This document shows positions 21,606 to 32,400 of a stretch of DNA of 64,000 bases, one piece after another (position 1 is the stretch's first letter; every line of letters starts with the position of its first letter). The stretch is from Gongronella butleri. Its lineage: Eukaryota > Mucoromycota > Mucoromycetes > Mucorales > Cunninghamellaceae. The notes under the pieces are model-generated. The model saw nothing but the letters and a program-made list of their open reading frames with translations. It ran no database searches and had not been told where the DNA came from. The stretch covers positions 296,159 to 360,158 of the forward strand of contig JAIWZP010000034.1 of assembly GCA_025201375.1 (NCBI GenBank), read 5' to 3'. Made by a program: the position numbers and the translations under genes.

Positions 21606-22589
21606 TTATTCATCTTTCTTTTTGGGAATTTGTAATGCATCTATGGCGGTATCAGGAGATGAAGGCGCAGGATCAATTACTCTAGTGAGCATGTAGGCAG
21701 CAGAGGCTTGTGCAATGCCATAACCAATAAAGCCAACAAAAGGAACACGAATGATCAAATATGCTATGGCTGAAAACCCGAACAAGACATCTTTGCGCCC
21801 GCTAAACCATCGTAGCTTATCTTGGTGCGTAAAGTGTTGGCGCGCAAAATAGGGCTCCAACAACTCGCGCATCAATGCACGCATGCCAATTAATGCGCGA
21901 ATCAACTGCATTGTCGCCCATCGAGGCAAAAAAATAAAGCAGATGCCCACTGCGATGCCTTGCGTCTTGCCCAGTGCCTGGTAGGTCGTGTACGCGCCAG
22001 CCAATGGAAACATGAATTTGCCAATCACAGGCAACATCGACAATGCGTAAATCAGCAATCCAAGACGCGCCTTTTTCCAGGTACGCATCATGTATCGACG
22101 CATATTCTGCCAATATTGCTGCTTGGCGTGCTTGTTGCGGTTCGTCATGTTGTGATCAGATGTCGCGGCTGCATAGAAACTCTTTCCAGACGATTGGCCG
22201 TTGCTGACATTTATCTCATCGACATACAAAAGCGATTCCATAAAAAGGTCGTCAAGAGGCTTGGGGTACAGGTAACGCAGAAAGAAGAGAGCAATCACAG
22301 GCACGTAGGCGATCAACTCAAAGATAGATCGGTGCACTACTTCGAGCCATCCTTCTAATTTTTGTGCATCTTTTTTCACGCCATATACTAGAAAGGATCG
22401 TATTAAACGAAGCGGAACAGACACCAGAGCGTGCGTCAAAATAAACAACACAAGAGACAAAGCAAGCAATGCCAGCAATAGCCGTAAATGCTTTTTTTTG
22501 CGCAAGTGTGGATTTTTCAGCCCTAGTTTTATTCCAACGACTGCGTCAAACGCGCCCTGCTTAAGCCCTGTCCATGTCCAGCGTACCAT
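21606..22589 (-). CDS. Multi-spanning membrane protein, possibly EI24/UsgS-like
   Basis: A single exon of 327 residues. It has a basic N-terminus, a long hydrophobic segment at about residues 35-60 (LLLALLALSLVLFILTHALV), a second at about 90-115, a soluble stretch with SDHNMTNRN, then several more membrane segments ending in FGFSAIAYLIIRVPFVGFIG. The C-terminus is lysine-rich (PKKKDE). The layout recalls fungal UsgS/EI24-type membrane proteins, but I cannot confirm the family by eye. The start at 22589 was preferred to an upstream Met because the intervening residues are a low-complexity F-rich run. It lies in tandem behind BolA. Confidence 0.7.
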   Translation of the reverse strand: MVRWTWTGLKQGAFDAVVGIKLGLKNPHLRKKKHLRLLLALLALSLVLFILTHALVSVPLRLIRSFLVYGVKKDAQKLEGWLEVVHRSIFELIAYVPVIALFFLRYLYPKPLDDLFMESLLYVDEINVSNGQSSGKSFYAAATSDHNMTNRNKHAKQQYWQNMRRYMMRTWKKARLGLLIYALSMLPVIGKFMFPLAGAYTTYQALGKTQGIAVGICFIFLPRWATMQLIRALIGMRALMRELLEPYFARQHFTHQDKLRWFSGRKDVLFGFSAIAYLIIRVPFVGFIGYGIAQASAAYMLTRVIDPAPSSPDTAIDALQIPKKKDE

Positions 22590-22793
22590 CTTGCATTCAA
22601 AAAAAAACGAGGAAAGAAGAAAAAAGAATTGGCAATTCACGTGGTTTTTTTTGTTCGTTCACGTTCTTTTTTATTTTTTGGTGGATCCCGTTCACACCTC
22701 CAACAGCTCCGAAAATTGCTTTTTTGGGGATTTTGTTGCCGTAAACACCTTTGGCTCACAGACCCCACACTTCAAAGCAAAAGACGCGCCATT

Positions 22794-23060
22794 TTATTTT
22801 TTCTGATTCGCCCATTCCTCTGGAGTATAGGATTTCTGGGAGAAGGCGTGCACGGCACTAATTTCTTCCTTCAATTTCTCGTTGACCAGTTTATGACGTG
22901 CAAGAAGACGCAAATCCTTGAACAAAGGCGAGACAATGACGACTTCAAACATCTGACCACATCCCGCAGACAGATCGACTACTTCCGTGTGTTCAGCTTG
23001 CAGACGTTCCGTGATGGTGGCCTTGAGACTCTCAGCAGTGATTCCAGAGTGTGTCGACAT
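22794..23060 (-). CDS. BolA-like protein (BolA2/Fra2 type)
   Basis: A single exon of 88 residues, typical BolA length. It begins with a helix ESLKATITERLQ, then HTEVVDLSAGCGQMFEVVIV with the loop Cys expected in BolA2/Fra2, and RHKLVNEKLKEEISAVHAFSQKSY, the conserved helix with a His before the C-terminus. BolA2 proteins form a [2Fe-2S]-bridged pair with monothiol glutaredoxins, involved in iron sensing and cluster delivery. No mitochondrial presequence is visible, which fits the cytosolic form. Confidence 0.93.
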   Translation of the reverse strand: MSTHSGITAESLKATITERLQAEHTEVVDLSAGCGQMFEVVIVSPLFKDLRLLARHKLVNEKLKEEISAVHAFSQKSYTPEEWANQKK

Positions 23061-23278
23061 ATTCGTTGAGGAAAAAAAATAAAAAAAAATTAAGATAAAA
23101 AAAAAAAAAAGGTCCAGAATGACCCGCGTGGACAAAAGATGGCCCAGAAGAATGTCCGCTTGTCTGGCCATCAGGTTTCGCGCATACTGTTTACCCCTTG
23201 CTTTTACCACCATCCCTTCAAGTTTGAGGATTGTAATTGACGTTGGCCATTTATCTTTTAATACATTTGGGGATCAAA

Positions 23279-24761
23279 TTACATGGGTATGGTAGAAGAA
23301 GGGAATTGTCGTCGCGACACGAGGTCTAATCTCAATTCCATCATGCTGTCTTCCATGGCGACGTAGAGAGAATCATTGTTTGGTGACAGAGCAACACCGG
23401 CAATATGCGCGTCCATTTCCAATGGGACAAGGCGCATAATTTGTCGCTGATCGAATGTCCTGGTGTCAACGATATTGATTTGCGACACGTGCTCGCTGTA
23501 TACCAGCAGATCAAGTGGTCCTCGGCAAAACATAATACACCGAGCCGCGCGTCGCGTCTTCCTTGACTATGAAACAGAAAAACAACAATGTTAGTAATTT
23601 TGTTTCCAGGAAGAGAAACAGCACTTGCCTCTGTCGAGGACAATTGACAGAGCATGGTATGAGATTGTCCATCATACACATTGACTTGTCCGTTTTGACT
23701 TGTTACAGCAAACATTGAGCCTGCGTCATTCCATGCACACCCAACGCATGATTCATCCGAGACTAGACGCGATTGAATTTTAACACTAATTGTCATTGTG
23801 TCTTGTGAGAGCTGCCTTGCCTTGTATTGTTGCTTTGCAGTTGTAAAATCCATCACGAATGTCATACACGTAAGCAACGCCTGTGTCACTTGTAGCTAGC
23901 ATCTGAGTGCCGTCGCTGGTCACGGCAACTGTCAAAATGGACCCGTGAGCAAAATGCAAAGGACATGTTTTTTTTTACGCGCTCCTTACTATGGTTTACA
24001 GCAGATGGAGCACGAAAAACAGAGATAGGAGCCATTGACGGGACATTATAGACGTGGATGCTCTGATCATTGTTGCACACAAAGGCACGCACCTCGTCCC
24101 TGGCCATCCACAGGCAAATAGCATTGTTCATTACCGAGCCGGTCTGAAAGACACCAGATTGCCTAGCGACGTGGACGAGTATTATTATTGTGCGACGCTC
24201 GTCCTTTTGTTTGGACTCTTTACCAAGTTCCATCTTCTTTGTGAACCATTGCCAACCCGCGTGGCCCTGCTACGGCAATGTAGCCGTGCCTAAACAATAA
24301 ATCAAGCGTGTTCATTTGCTGATCCATCTCGCTTTGAATTTCTCTCCTACTTGGCATCCACAGACATGGGTGCAAAGGGCAGTTCAAGCGTGCGTTCAAC
24401 CCGCTTGGTCTTGGTATTATACTGTCATCCACCCCTGTCCCCAAAAAAGGGACCATTGTAAGTTTTTGTTTTTTTTTAAAAAAAAATAAAGCGATGAATA
24501 CCCATTGAAGCTCGTTGTGTCTCGGAAGCAAAATGATTTCATTTGACAAGCAAGACGCCAAATGACGCAGCTGCCAATGCTGGATTGTCGTCTCCACTGC
24601 GTGAGACTCTTGCTTCGTCAGTGTAAAGTGTCCGTTGTTGTGCCTGAAACATCATATGAACGCGTTGGAAAAAAAACAGCATACGATTTGTGCCATTTGA
24701 AGGCGCGCTTGTTTATAACTTACACCACAGCCGCCGCTGGTCGCTGCTTTTTAGTGGCCAT
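23279..24761 (-). CDS. DUF2415-type WD40 repeat protein
   Basis: At least seven exons, starting MATKKQRPAAAVV at 24761. After the first junction the protein reads HWQLRHLASCLSNEIILL, then YNTKTKRVERTLELPFAP, YIAVAGPRGLAMVHKEDGTW, NNDQSIHVYNVPSMAPISVF, SDGTQMLATSDTGVAYVYDI, GCAWNDAGSMFAVTSQNGQV, and finally PLDLLVYSEHVSQINIVDTR. The last block is the DUF2415 signature found in fungal WD40 proteins of unknown role. The exact splice after YVYDI is uncertain. The intron next to SSTE appears to use a GC donor (GCAAGT, near 23633-23638), since only that keeps phase into SRKTRRAARCIMF. No function is assigned beyond a beta-propeller scaffold. Confidence 0.75.
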
Positions 24762-25231
24762 ACCGTTCAAAAGCAAACTAGTTGCAGAAAGAAACAAAAA
24801 AAAAAAAAAAAAAGCACGTCGAAAATTTTTTTTTAACAAAGCAGAATCTTTGTGGGACGTGGATGCACCAATCAAATAATGTGTTACGCACTGTGAGTGT
24901 GGGAGTGGCCCACAGCGAGCCATCATTGACTGGTTTGCAGGATCTACCAAAAGAAGCACAAACGCTCAAAAGACTTTGGTTTTTGTATAAAGTAAACAAT
25001 ACCGTGTTGTCTGTATCGTCGCTGTCATTAAATTTACTTTTTACAAGAGGGCGCTTGTGCTTTGAACCAGCCGTTCGAATGACCCCACCACTGGGACATT
25101 GCGACCATTGACGACGCTTTTCATCGATAAATTAAGGAAGCGGCACATGGAGTCTGATGGGCATGCAACACCAGTGGCTGCTTTATACTTGTTCGGCAAT
25201 AATAAATTTTTTTCGCGATAAATGCCTATTT
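24762..25231. other. Intergenic, 470 bp, nothing recognised
   Basis: Contains an A run (about 24797-24813), but no frame with a recognisable domain. It must hold the promoter of the WD40 gene and the 3' end of the LRR gene. Confidence 0.6.
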
Positions 25232-27254
25232 TTATTGAGAACTTTGCTGTTTGTCGTTCATTTCTTGCAATACACGCAACCATCCAGTCCCGGCTTCTTG
25301 GCGTATATGTTCAATACGGCGGCGGAAACCATTTTCATTCTCAGTATGAATCGCGTCGCTGGGTGAGCTTGAAATGACAGTGTGTGATGATGCAGCTGCA
25401 GACGGACAAGTTGAAGATGAATTGGTGTTTAGCGTAGACGTGCTGGCATCCTTGTTCGTTTTATTTCGCTCTCGTTGGTGATTATAAGATGCGAGAGGCG
25501 ACGTGTGCTGTGTTGCACTTTGTAATTCAGTGTACCGATGAACGTGTCCCGCTTGCGATTCCGACTCCATCGATGTCGACATTACACTTGGTTGATCAAA
25601 ATCGACATGCTGCAATTTTACCACGCGCTTGCTCTTCTTTGCTTTGGCTCGGCCCATTTTTGATTGACGAGTATCATTGGAATCGTTTGCCGGCTGATTG
25701 GAACCAAAAGGAACCTGGGGACTGTCATTGGGGTCGTTAAAATCGCCAACTGATGATGGTGAGGGGGAATCTGGAACAACAGCAGGAGCAATGGCAAGAG
25801 GGGTAACAGAATTGTCTTGTTGACTCGCATTGGCACGCTTGTTTTGAATTTTCAGCTTTTCAGCAAATGTGGGCCCGGATCCATCCAATTTCAATGCGCG
25901 ATCGTGCTGTGAAAAAGATGAAAATATGTCCACACGGAATGAGGTCTATAAAATATTCTCATTAGTTGACGCGCCCTATGCACGCACACTCGATACAAAA
26001 ATCGATCATTACATCGTTCAAAGCGAATGGGTTTTCCGAGACCCATATTTCGTCTAGATTTGGTAGTGGGAGAAGGCGATTGACTTCCAAAACATCATCC
26101 AGGCGGTTGCCGCGTACATCTAATCGTTCCAGCGCCCATAATCGATCGATGCCCACCAGTTTTGTGAGCCGATTGCGACAAAGGATCAATTCTTGAATAT
26201 TTCCCAGCACAGTGTTAATGCCGACTGTTGACGAGATCATGTTGTTGGCCAAATTCAAGGATCGCAGATTGAAAAGCGTAGATAGAGCTGCTGGCACGTC
26301 ATTTAACAGATTGCTGGACAAGTTGAGATGAGTGATCGCTTGCAACCGGCCTAATGATGCCGAAGCATCAATTGTTGTTAAATTATTGTCCTGCAATGAC
26401 AGCATTTGCAATTTTGAGAATGCGTCTGCTGGATCGTCACACCAGTCGTCCGCCAAGCACAAGATCTCGTCCAGCGTTTCAATTCCAGATCGCTTCATAA
26501 CCAGACTGATGACTCGGGATAACAAGGTCTTCCAATCTGCAATTTCACGCGGGTGCACGCGATCAAGCTCCAAGAATTGCAGCTGCTTGAATAATGCCAT
26601 TGACAGGCTGACTGACCCGTCTTTTGGGATTGGCTCTTCATATCCAAGAATAGTTCGTTGCCCACTGCGCGGAGATCCATTTCCCACATCCATGTACACA
26701 CGTGCGTGAAGTCGAAGGGCGGATATGCGCGAAAAAAATTGGTAAATGTGCATCAAATCGTCCTTGGCCGAGTTTGTCGATTGTGCCGAATTTGCCTGCT
26801 GTTTCCAGAATCTCCAGCCACTTCCAAGAGACATTGATGACATGGCGGAAGCGACCGAATTGACCGATAGCAAGGAAGCTGCTTTGCCAGTGTCATCGTC
26901 GACATGATCTGCAACAAAGCCAGCCTGAGGAACATTGCCTAATTGCGATTGAAAGATATCAAGACCCAGGTGCTCAAATTGAACGCATAAGAAATATAAA
27001 TAATGTATGTCGAGCGCAAGGCAGGAAGCAGCTGGCATATATGGCGTGGCTTCTAGAGTGGTTTGCGCAGATGACAAGGCAAGAAGCGATAGATACGGGC
27101 TAATCCAAGGAGATGCTTGTGAAATGGGTAACATCTTGGAAGAAACCCGACTAGCATCGCTCGGATGCTTGTCGTTCCGAGAAAGAAGTGTCTGCTGGTT
27201 GGAGTCGAGGTAATGTCGCAGCGTTTTGACAAAAGATCGCCCAGTTGTCGACAT
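25232..27254 (-). CDS. Leucine-rich repeat protein, STK11IP/nischarin-like architecture
   Basis: Two exons (27254-26013 and 25945-25232) give 651 residues. The N-terminal about 230 residues are helical; then FKQLQFLELDRVHPREIADW opens the leucine-rich part. Six to seven LRRs follow (LQMLSLQDNNLTTID, ITHLNLSSNLLNDVP, LRSLNLANNMIS, IQELILCRNRLTKLVGIDRL, LERLDVRGNRL) and a cap LDEIWVSENPFALND-TSFRVDIFSSF. The order and the cap are like STK11IP (LIP1). The C-terminal 220 residues are Ser/Thr/Asn-rich and probably disordered, ending in a short helix. The role is unknown in fungi; the family link is by architecture only. Confidence 0.72.
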
Positions 27255-28072
27255 TGATGGAGTCGTACGGAAGAAAGGACAAGTGGAGGAAAAAAAAAAA
27301 ATAAAGATGCATGTGACCCTCAAGATTCGTCACACCATCGAACTGGATTTGTCCAACAAAGCGCGACAGCCATTTTTCAGCACGCAATTTAGAATTGATT
27401 GCATGCAAATCAGATTGAGCACGCGCAAAGTGAGTTTTGGGTGTGCGTGGATTGCTGCTGTGAGGCACGCAGATTGTGGTGTGGGCGACGCAGATTGGTG
27501 ATGAGACTTTGTCGTAAATTTTATCAGAGAAGCGAGTCTTCGGTATGTAGTATGGAAAAGACGCAAAAACAGATGCCGAACACTGCCCCTGAAATATTGC
27601 ATCTTAGTTATGCTCCACGTCAATTGAGCCAACATTTGCAAAACGTCGTGTATGCGACACCTTTTGTTACCGGTGAGCGACCTATCGACAGCGTAAGATT
27701 CTCAGTATGATCAAAAACGATTAAAAAAAAAAAAAATACACAGACTAGCGGCGAAGGGCGTCAGAGATCCCCAATTAAAACCACACAAGAACAATCGCGA
27801 AAGACGCGAGATGTGCCGAGCAATTGCAAGGGCTGTGCGTTTTTGTTGAGCTATGATAGTGCCTAAAATATGCAATTGATGAATCGCGTTATTTCTCAAC
27901 GAAACGCAATAGGGACCCCAAATTAAAACCTGCGCGGCCCACATCAGCAACGTGTGCGCTCCACACCAGCGATTCGCGCTCGCCTAAAATTCATTTTGCG
28001 CGTACTAATTCTGATTTACCTGCAAACAACTTTGCTTTGCGTGCTGGAAAATAGCTGGATAAAACAGCTCAT
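27255..28072. repeat. Intergenic 0.8 kb with a diverged inverted repeat
   Basis: Sequence around 27365-27500 recurs in reverse complement at about 27930-28060, at roughly 75% by eye; both halves contain TTTGCGCGTnCTnA and GCGTGCTGAAAAAT-like strings. No protein domain was recognised. Short frames at 27307 and 27555 have no support. It may be a decayed foldback element of about 700 bp. Confidence 0.5.
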
Positions 28073-28768
28073 TTATTTTTCTTGGAAATCAGTAGCAAAA
28101 AGAATCTCGCGTCCAAGCCGCATATCCCCGGCTGGAACCAAAAGCCATTGTTGATGTTCATGTTGCTGGTCGAACTGGAATTTTTTGCGCGTCAGAATCA
28201 AGGGGGTGCCGTCGTCATTTGAGCGGACGCTCAAAACAAACTTTGGATCGGCAAGGCAATACACGACGCCATCGCTGTAACCCCAGCGTTGGTTCAGCGC
28301 CTCAGTGATGACTTTTCGTCGGAATTGTATAATTTTAGCGGATTCTTCAACGTTTCCACCACGTATGTCAAGCACTTTTTGAGATGATTTGTTTACAAGG
28401 AAGCCATCTAACGTGAATTGAGCACGAATTGAGCACGAACCTCTGCTTTGTATTGCGAAAAATGTACCTTCAGAAAACCAAAGCTGATTGTCCCGATCGG
28501 TATTGTGCTTTTGTGGCCACAGCAATACTGTTGCTCCGTCCTAGCATCAATCGGTCAGCTGTGAACGAAGCTTACAACTGGCACGCGAAAAACACGCGCC
28601 GGGGACGGAATTACCTTCTGCGACGCGCCGTCCACTATGCAAATTGTGGCGGAAAATTAGGTATATTACAAAATTTTAGTAATGTATTTGAAAGAAAACA
28701 GCCCCACCATCTACAGCTCTTCCATTCGCTTTTGAAATAATATAAAAGTAGCCATCAGGGAAGTGCAT
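28073..28768 (-). CDS. Ricin-B-type beta-trefoil lectin domain protein
   Basis: A short protein of about 190 residues in four or five exons. It starts MHFPDGYFYIISKANGRAVD and continues DGASQK, DGATVLLWPQKHNTDRDNQL, DGFLVNKSSQKVLDIRGG, NQRWGYSDGVVYC, LSVRSNDDGTPLILTRKK and HQQWLLVPAG. The repeated NQxW/QQW and VLD motifs mark the three lobes of a RicinB_lectin_2 trefoil. There is no toxin A chain, no signal peptide and no other domain, so it is a carbohydrate-binding fold and not a toxin. Fungi use such lectins in the cytosol. Splicing was chosen to keep the repeats in phase: the GTACATTT donor is followed by GATGGCTTCC. Confidence 0.82.
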
Positions 28769-29467
28769 CCTTGGATCATGCAAAGCAACAAGGAATAAAA
28801 AACAGATACTTGGCTGGTTCCTGCCAAGAACACACCGCAGACCACTGCCAAAAATGGTGATTGTGACAGCTCCACTTGTCACGCGCTTAATTCCTTGTGC
28901 GGAAAGGAGCACAATGACATTTGAGATTTTGGATTTTTCGAGGAAAAAGCGCAATCAGTATCATAGATAGCCTCCCATTAAATAAGTTTCCTCGAGAATA
29001 TTGAATGATCCCCGTCTTAAATTTGAGCGATTGGACAGAGCGCTCCGTTTGCAGCCTTTTTGATCCCCACGGTGGAGCATTACACGTACTGTATGTAACG
29101 TGACGTGTTTGACGCGCAAACCCAATTTTCTTGCACTGAACGTCACAAATCAGATGTACAGCAAAAACGCATTGTTCTCGCGTTTCCTCGGAACTTCTCG
29201 CGTCTTTCATGATTGCTCTCGTGTGGTTAAAGTTCGGAATATCTGACGCGCTTCGTCGTTGAGAAATGACGGGTCTCATCAACATTGCATAAATTTGACA
29301 CCAGCTCTGGAAAGATGCATCGCCCTCACGTTTCCTCGGCACATCTCGCGACTTGAGGTCACTGGATGGCGTGCAGTGACATTTTCTTTTTTTTCTCTTC
29401 TTTTTCTTTGCAATGTGATTGCAATGTACCCCTATTTTTGACGATTTTCATTATAATGCTTCAACGT
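28769..29467. other. Intergenic, 0.7 kb
   Basis: No gene recognised. A short direct repeat CGTTTCCTCGGnACnTCTCGCG occurs near 29180 and again near 29328. Confidence 0.6.
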
Positions 29468-32400
29468 CTATCGTTTATTCTCATGTCGAGATGAATGTCC
29501 GTAATGATGAAGCGACCTTTCTTTTGAGCGACGATGTGATGAACTCTGACGGCTATGATGATGGCTTGAGGAGCGACGATGAATGCTTTTTGAGCTCTCG
29601 GGTCTTTTTGATGAATACTTGTCTGCATGCTTGTCGGAGCGCTTGGTCGAATGGGAATGATGCTGATCAGACTTGGAAATCTTCACGCGACGATACACTT
29701 CCATAAAATCATCAAGAGAGATGTCACCAAAAGGCCAGTAGCGCTTGGCAAACGTCCAGAGCCGGTGTTTTAGCTCACGTTGGCTGTTGGTTGGCGCAGC
29801 CGCTACACAGCTGTCAATGAACATTCCTATTTCAAACATGCAGCGTTTGATCAAGGCCGATTTTTCCAATCCTTCAAGGTCCTTGGGCTTGTCGCGTAAT
29901 TGCACGAGGTGAGGCTTCAAAGGACGTAATATTTGGCGTGGATGATGTTGGTCCGTATCACCGGTTGCCTTGGAGCTGCGCACATCTTTGCCGTGATGCG
30001 ATGGTGTGCCCTGATCGTCGGCGAAAGGTACTCCAGATATGGTGCGCTTCTTGTGTGGTGTTTTTGAATCCAAACGAACATCTGTCTTGTGCGATTGCTT
30101 TGCCACAGCAGGCGGAAAGGAGGCAATTGAGAGATTTTCAGCTGAGCACAGCGCCAAGAGCTTTTCAACACGTCTGCATAAATGAGAAGGTCGTGGAATT
30201 CCATCTTGATTGGATTCCAAGAAAAACTTGCCCTTCAGGCCCAACGTGGCATCATCTTGAATTGAAGACCACATATGAAAGCCATATCGATGAACTCCAA
30301 CGAGTAGCATAGCATCTTCGCGTTGGCCCCAAGAGCAGCTCCATTTCTGCACAGGCTCAGCGCTTGCAGAGAGTCTGAATTTCATCACTTCAGACATGAT
30401 ATCCAAACGTTCCGCTAGTGCCTTCATGTCAAAGTAGCGCTGGAACAAAAGGCTTGCATTGATCTTTTGAAGACCCTTCCAAGTGACATAGACGGCTTTT
30501 GGCTTGAGGGCGCGGAATTTCATCAGTAAGCGAGCATCGGTCATATGACTAGCAACCGGTGTAGATTGGTCGTCCTGGATACTGTTTTCGCCAACATATG
30601 TCTTGATGCCCATGCGACAGGTATTGATAAGATCCTTGTACAATGCAATGACAACTGACTTGTCTCTTCCTTCGAGCTCCGTGCCTTGTACCGCTTCTTC
30701 AAAACGAGCTTCCAGATCACCAAAGCGCATAATGCATCTCTGCAGTACGCGAATGTCTTTTTCAGAGAGCCCGTTGAATTCGCCGTCGTTTTCAATAGGC
30801 AGGCTCTTAACCTGCTTTCGACGCCGCTTGGGTAATTTTTGGTGCCCGTTGGTATTGTCGTGTTCGTCGAATTCGTCGTCATTGGCTTGCTCAAGATACG
30901 TGCGATCACGCTTTCTGGCTGCACGCTCATACAATGCCATGTCCGCCTCAAGTTGTTGCTGTTCTTCCATTTGCTTCCGTTCGGCTTCCGGTATAATTTC
31001 ATCCCAAGAAAGATCGTTGGCGCTGCCTCCATAATCTGCAATTTTGAATTGAGCAAGAAATTCTTCGCTACCCATGGCGCTGTCGTCAGCATCGATGGTT
31101 TCCGTATGCTCGGCTCGGGCCAGAATGTCGTCCAGATCCATGTCGTTCAGTTTTTGGGTTTGCTCATTAGAATTAAACATATTCTGCGCGCCAAACTTGA
31201 GAATGGCAGACATTTCTTCTTTGTTGAATGGGATATCTCGTGATTTGCCGGGAGCCATGGCTGAAGATGCTTCTTGCGTGAGCGAGAGACCAGATGTGTC
31301 CATTTGCTTAATGATACAATACTCCAAGACCATTTTGCGCTTGGCGCGCTCAATGATATTTTCCTCCATGGTTCCTTTGGTTACAAAGCGATACACATTG
31401 ACAGATTTGGTTTGACCGATGCGGTGGGCGCGAGACATTGCTTGCAAATCGTTCTGAGGGTTCCAATCCGAATCAAAAATGATCACAGTGTCAGCCGTCA
31501 CCAAATTGATGCCCATACCACCGGCACGAGTGGAAAGCAAAAAGACAAAATCTGGGCTGTCAATTGCATTGAAATGATCAATCGCCTTGTTTCGCTCCTC
31601 TGTTTTCATGCTTCCATCCAGCCGCTGGAACGAGTGACCCCGCAGAGTGAGGTAATCCGATAGAATATCAAGCATCATCACCAATTGAGAAAATATGAGC
31701 ACACGATGACCATCAGCTTTGAGGCGCGTCAAGAGTTTGTCGAGTAAGATCATTTTTCCACTGTTTTCCACCAAGCCCTTGAGCTGCTCGATACGACTTG
31801 AAGATGGCGATTCGGTGTCCGGAAAAAGATACGGATGGTTGCTGGCCTTCTTCAATTCAATTGCGATGTTCAGCCACTGCTTCTTGTGCTTCTCGGAGCC
31901 CTTGACAAGCACGTCAAAGTTCTTGGTAAGGATGTTCTTGTAAAATAGCTTTTGCATGTCGGTCATCTCCACACGAAGAATTCGCTCAGTCTTGGAAGGC
32001 AGTGACTTTTCGACATCCTTTTTCAATCGCCGAAGCATGATATTCTTGATGCTATCGTGCAGAGCGCGAATTTTTTTTTGCTGCTCTCCGGTGCCATCAT
32101 CCACTTGATCAAAGTCCACATTAAGCTCCTTGAGATCCATGGAAGGCATTAAGAATTGAACCAAGGCGAGAAGCTCCTTGACATTGTTCTGCAATGGCGT
32201 GCCGGTAATCAGCAAGCGATTGGCTGAGCGAAATCCTTGCAAAACTTCATACAGCTGCGATTCGGAATTCTTTAGACGATGAGCCTCGTCGACGGAAAGG
32301 TGTTGCCACGCAATAGATCCCAGGGCATCGCGATCTTTCAGTACAATTTCATACGTTGTCACCAAAACATTGAATTTGAGACGCGAGCTGCTGGCTTGAC

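Noticed and set aside
28073..28768. Ricin-type toxin
   Set aside because: Only the beta-trefoil carbohydrate-binding fold is present; there is no N-glycosidase chain and no signal peptide.
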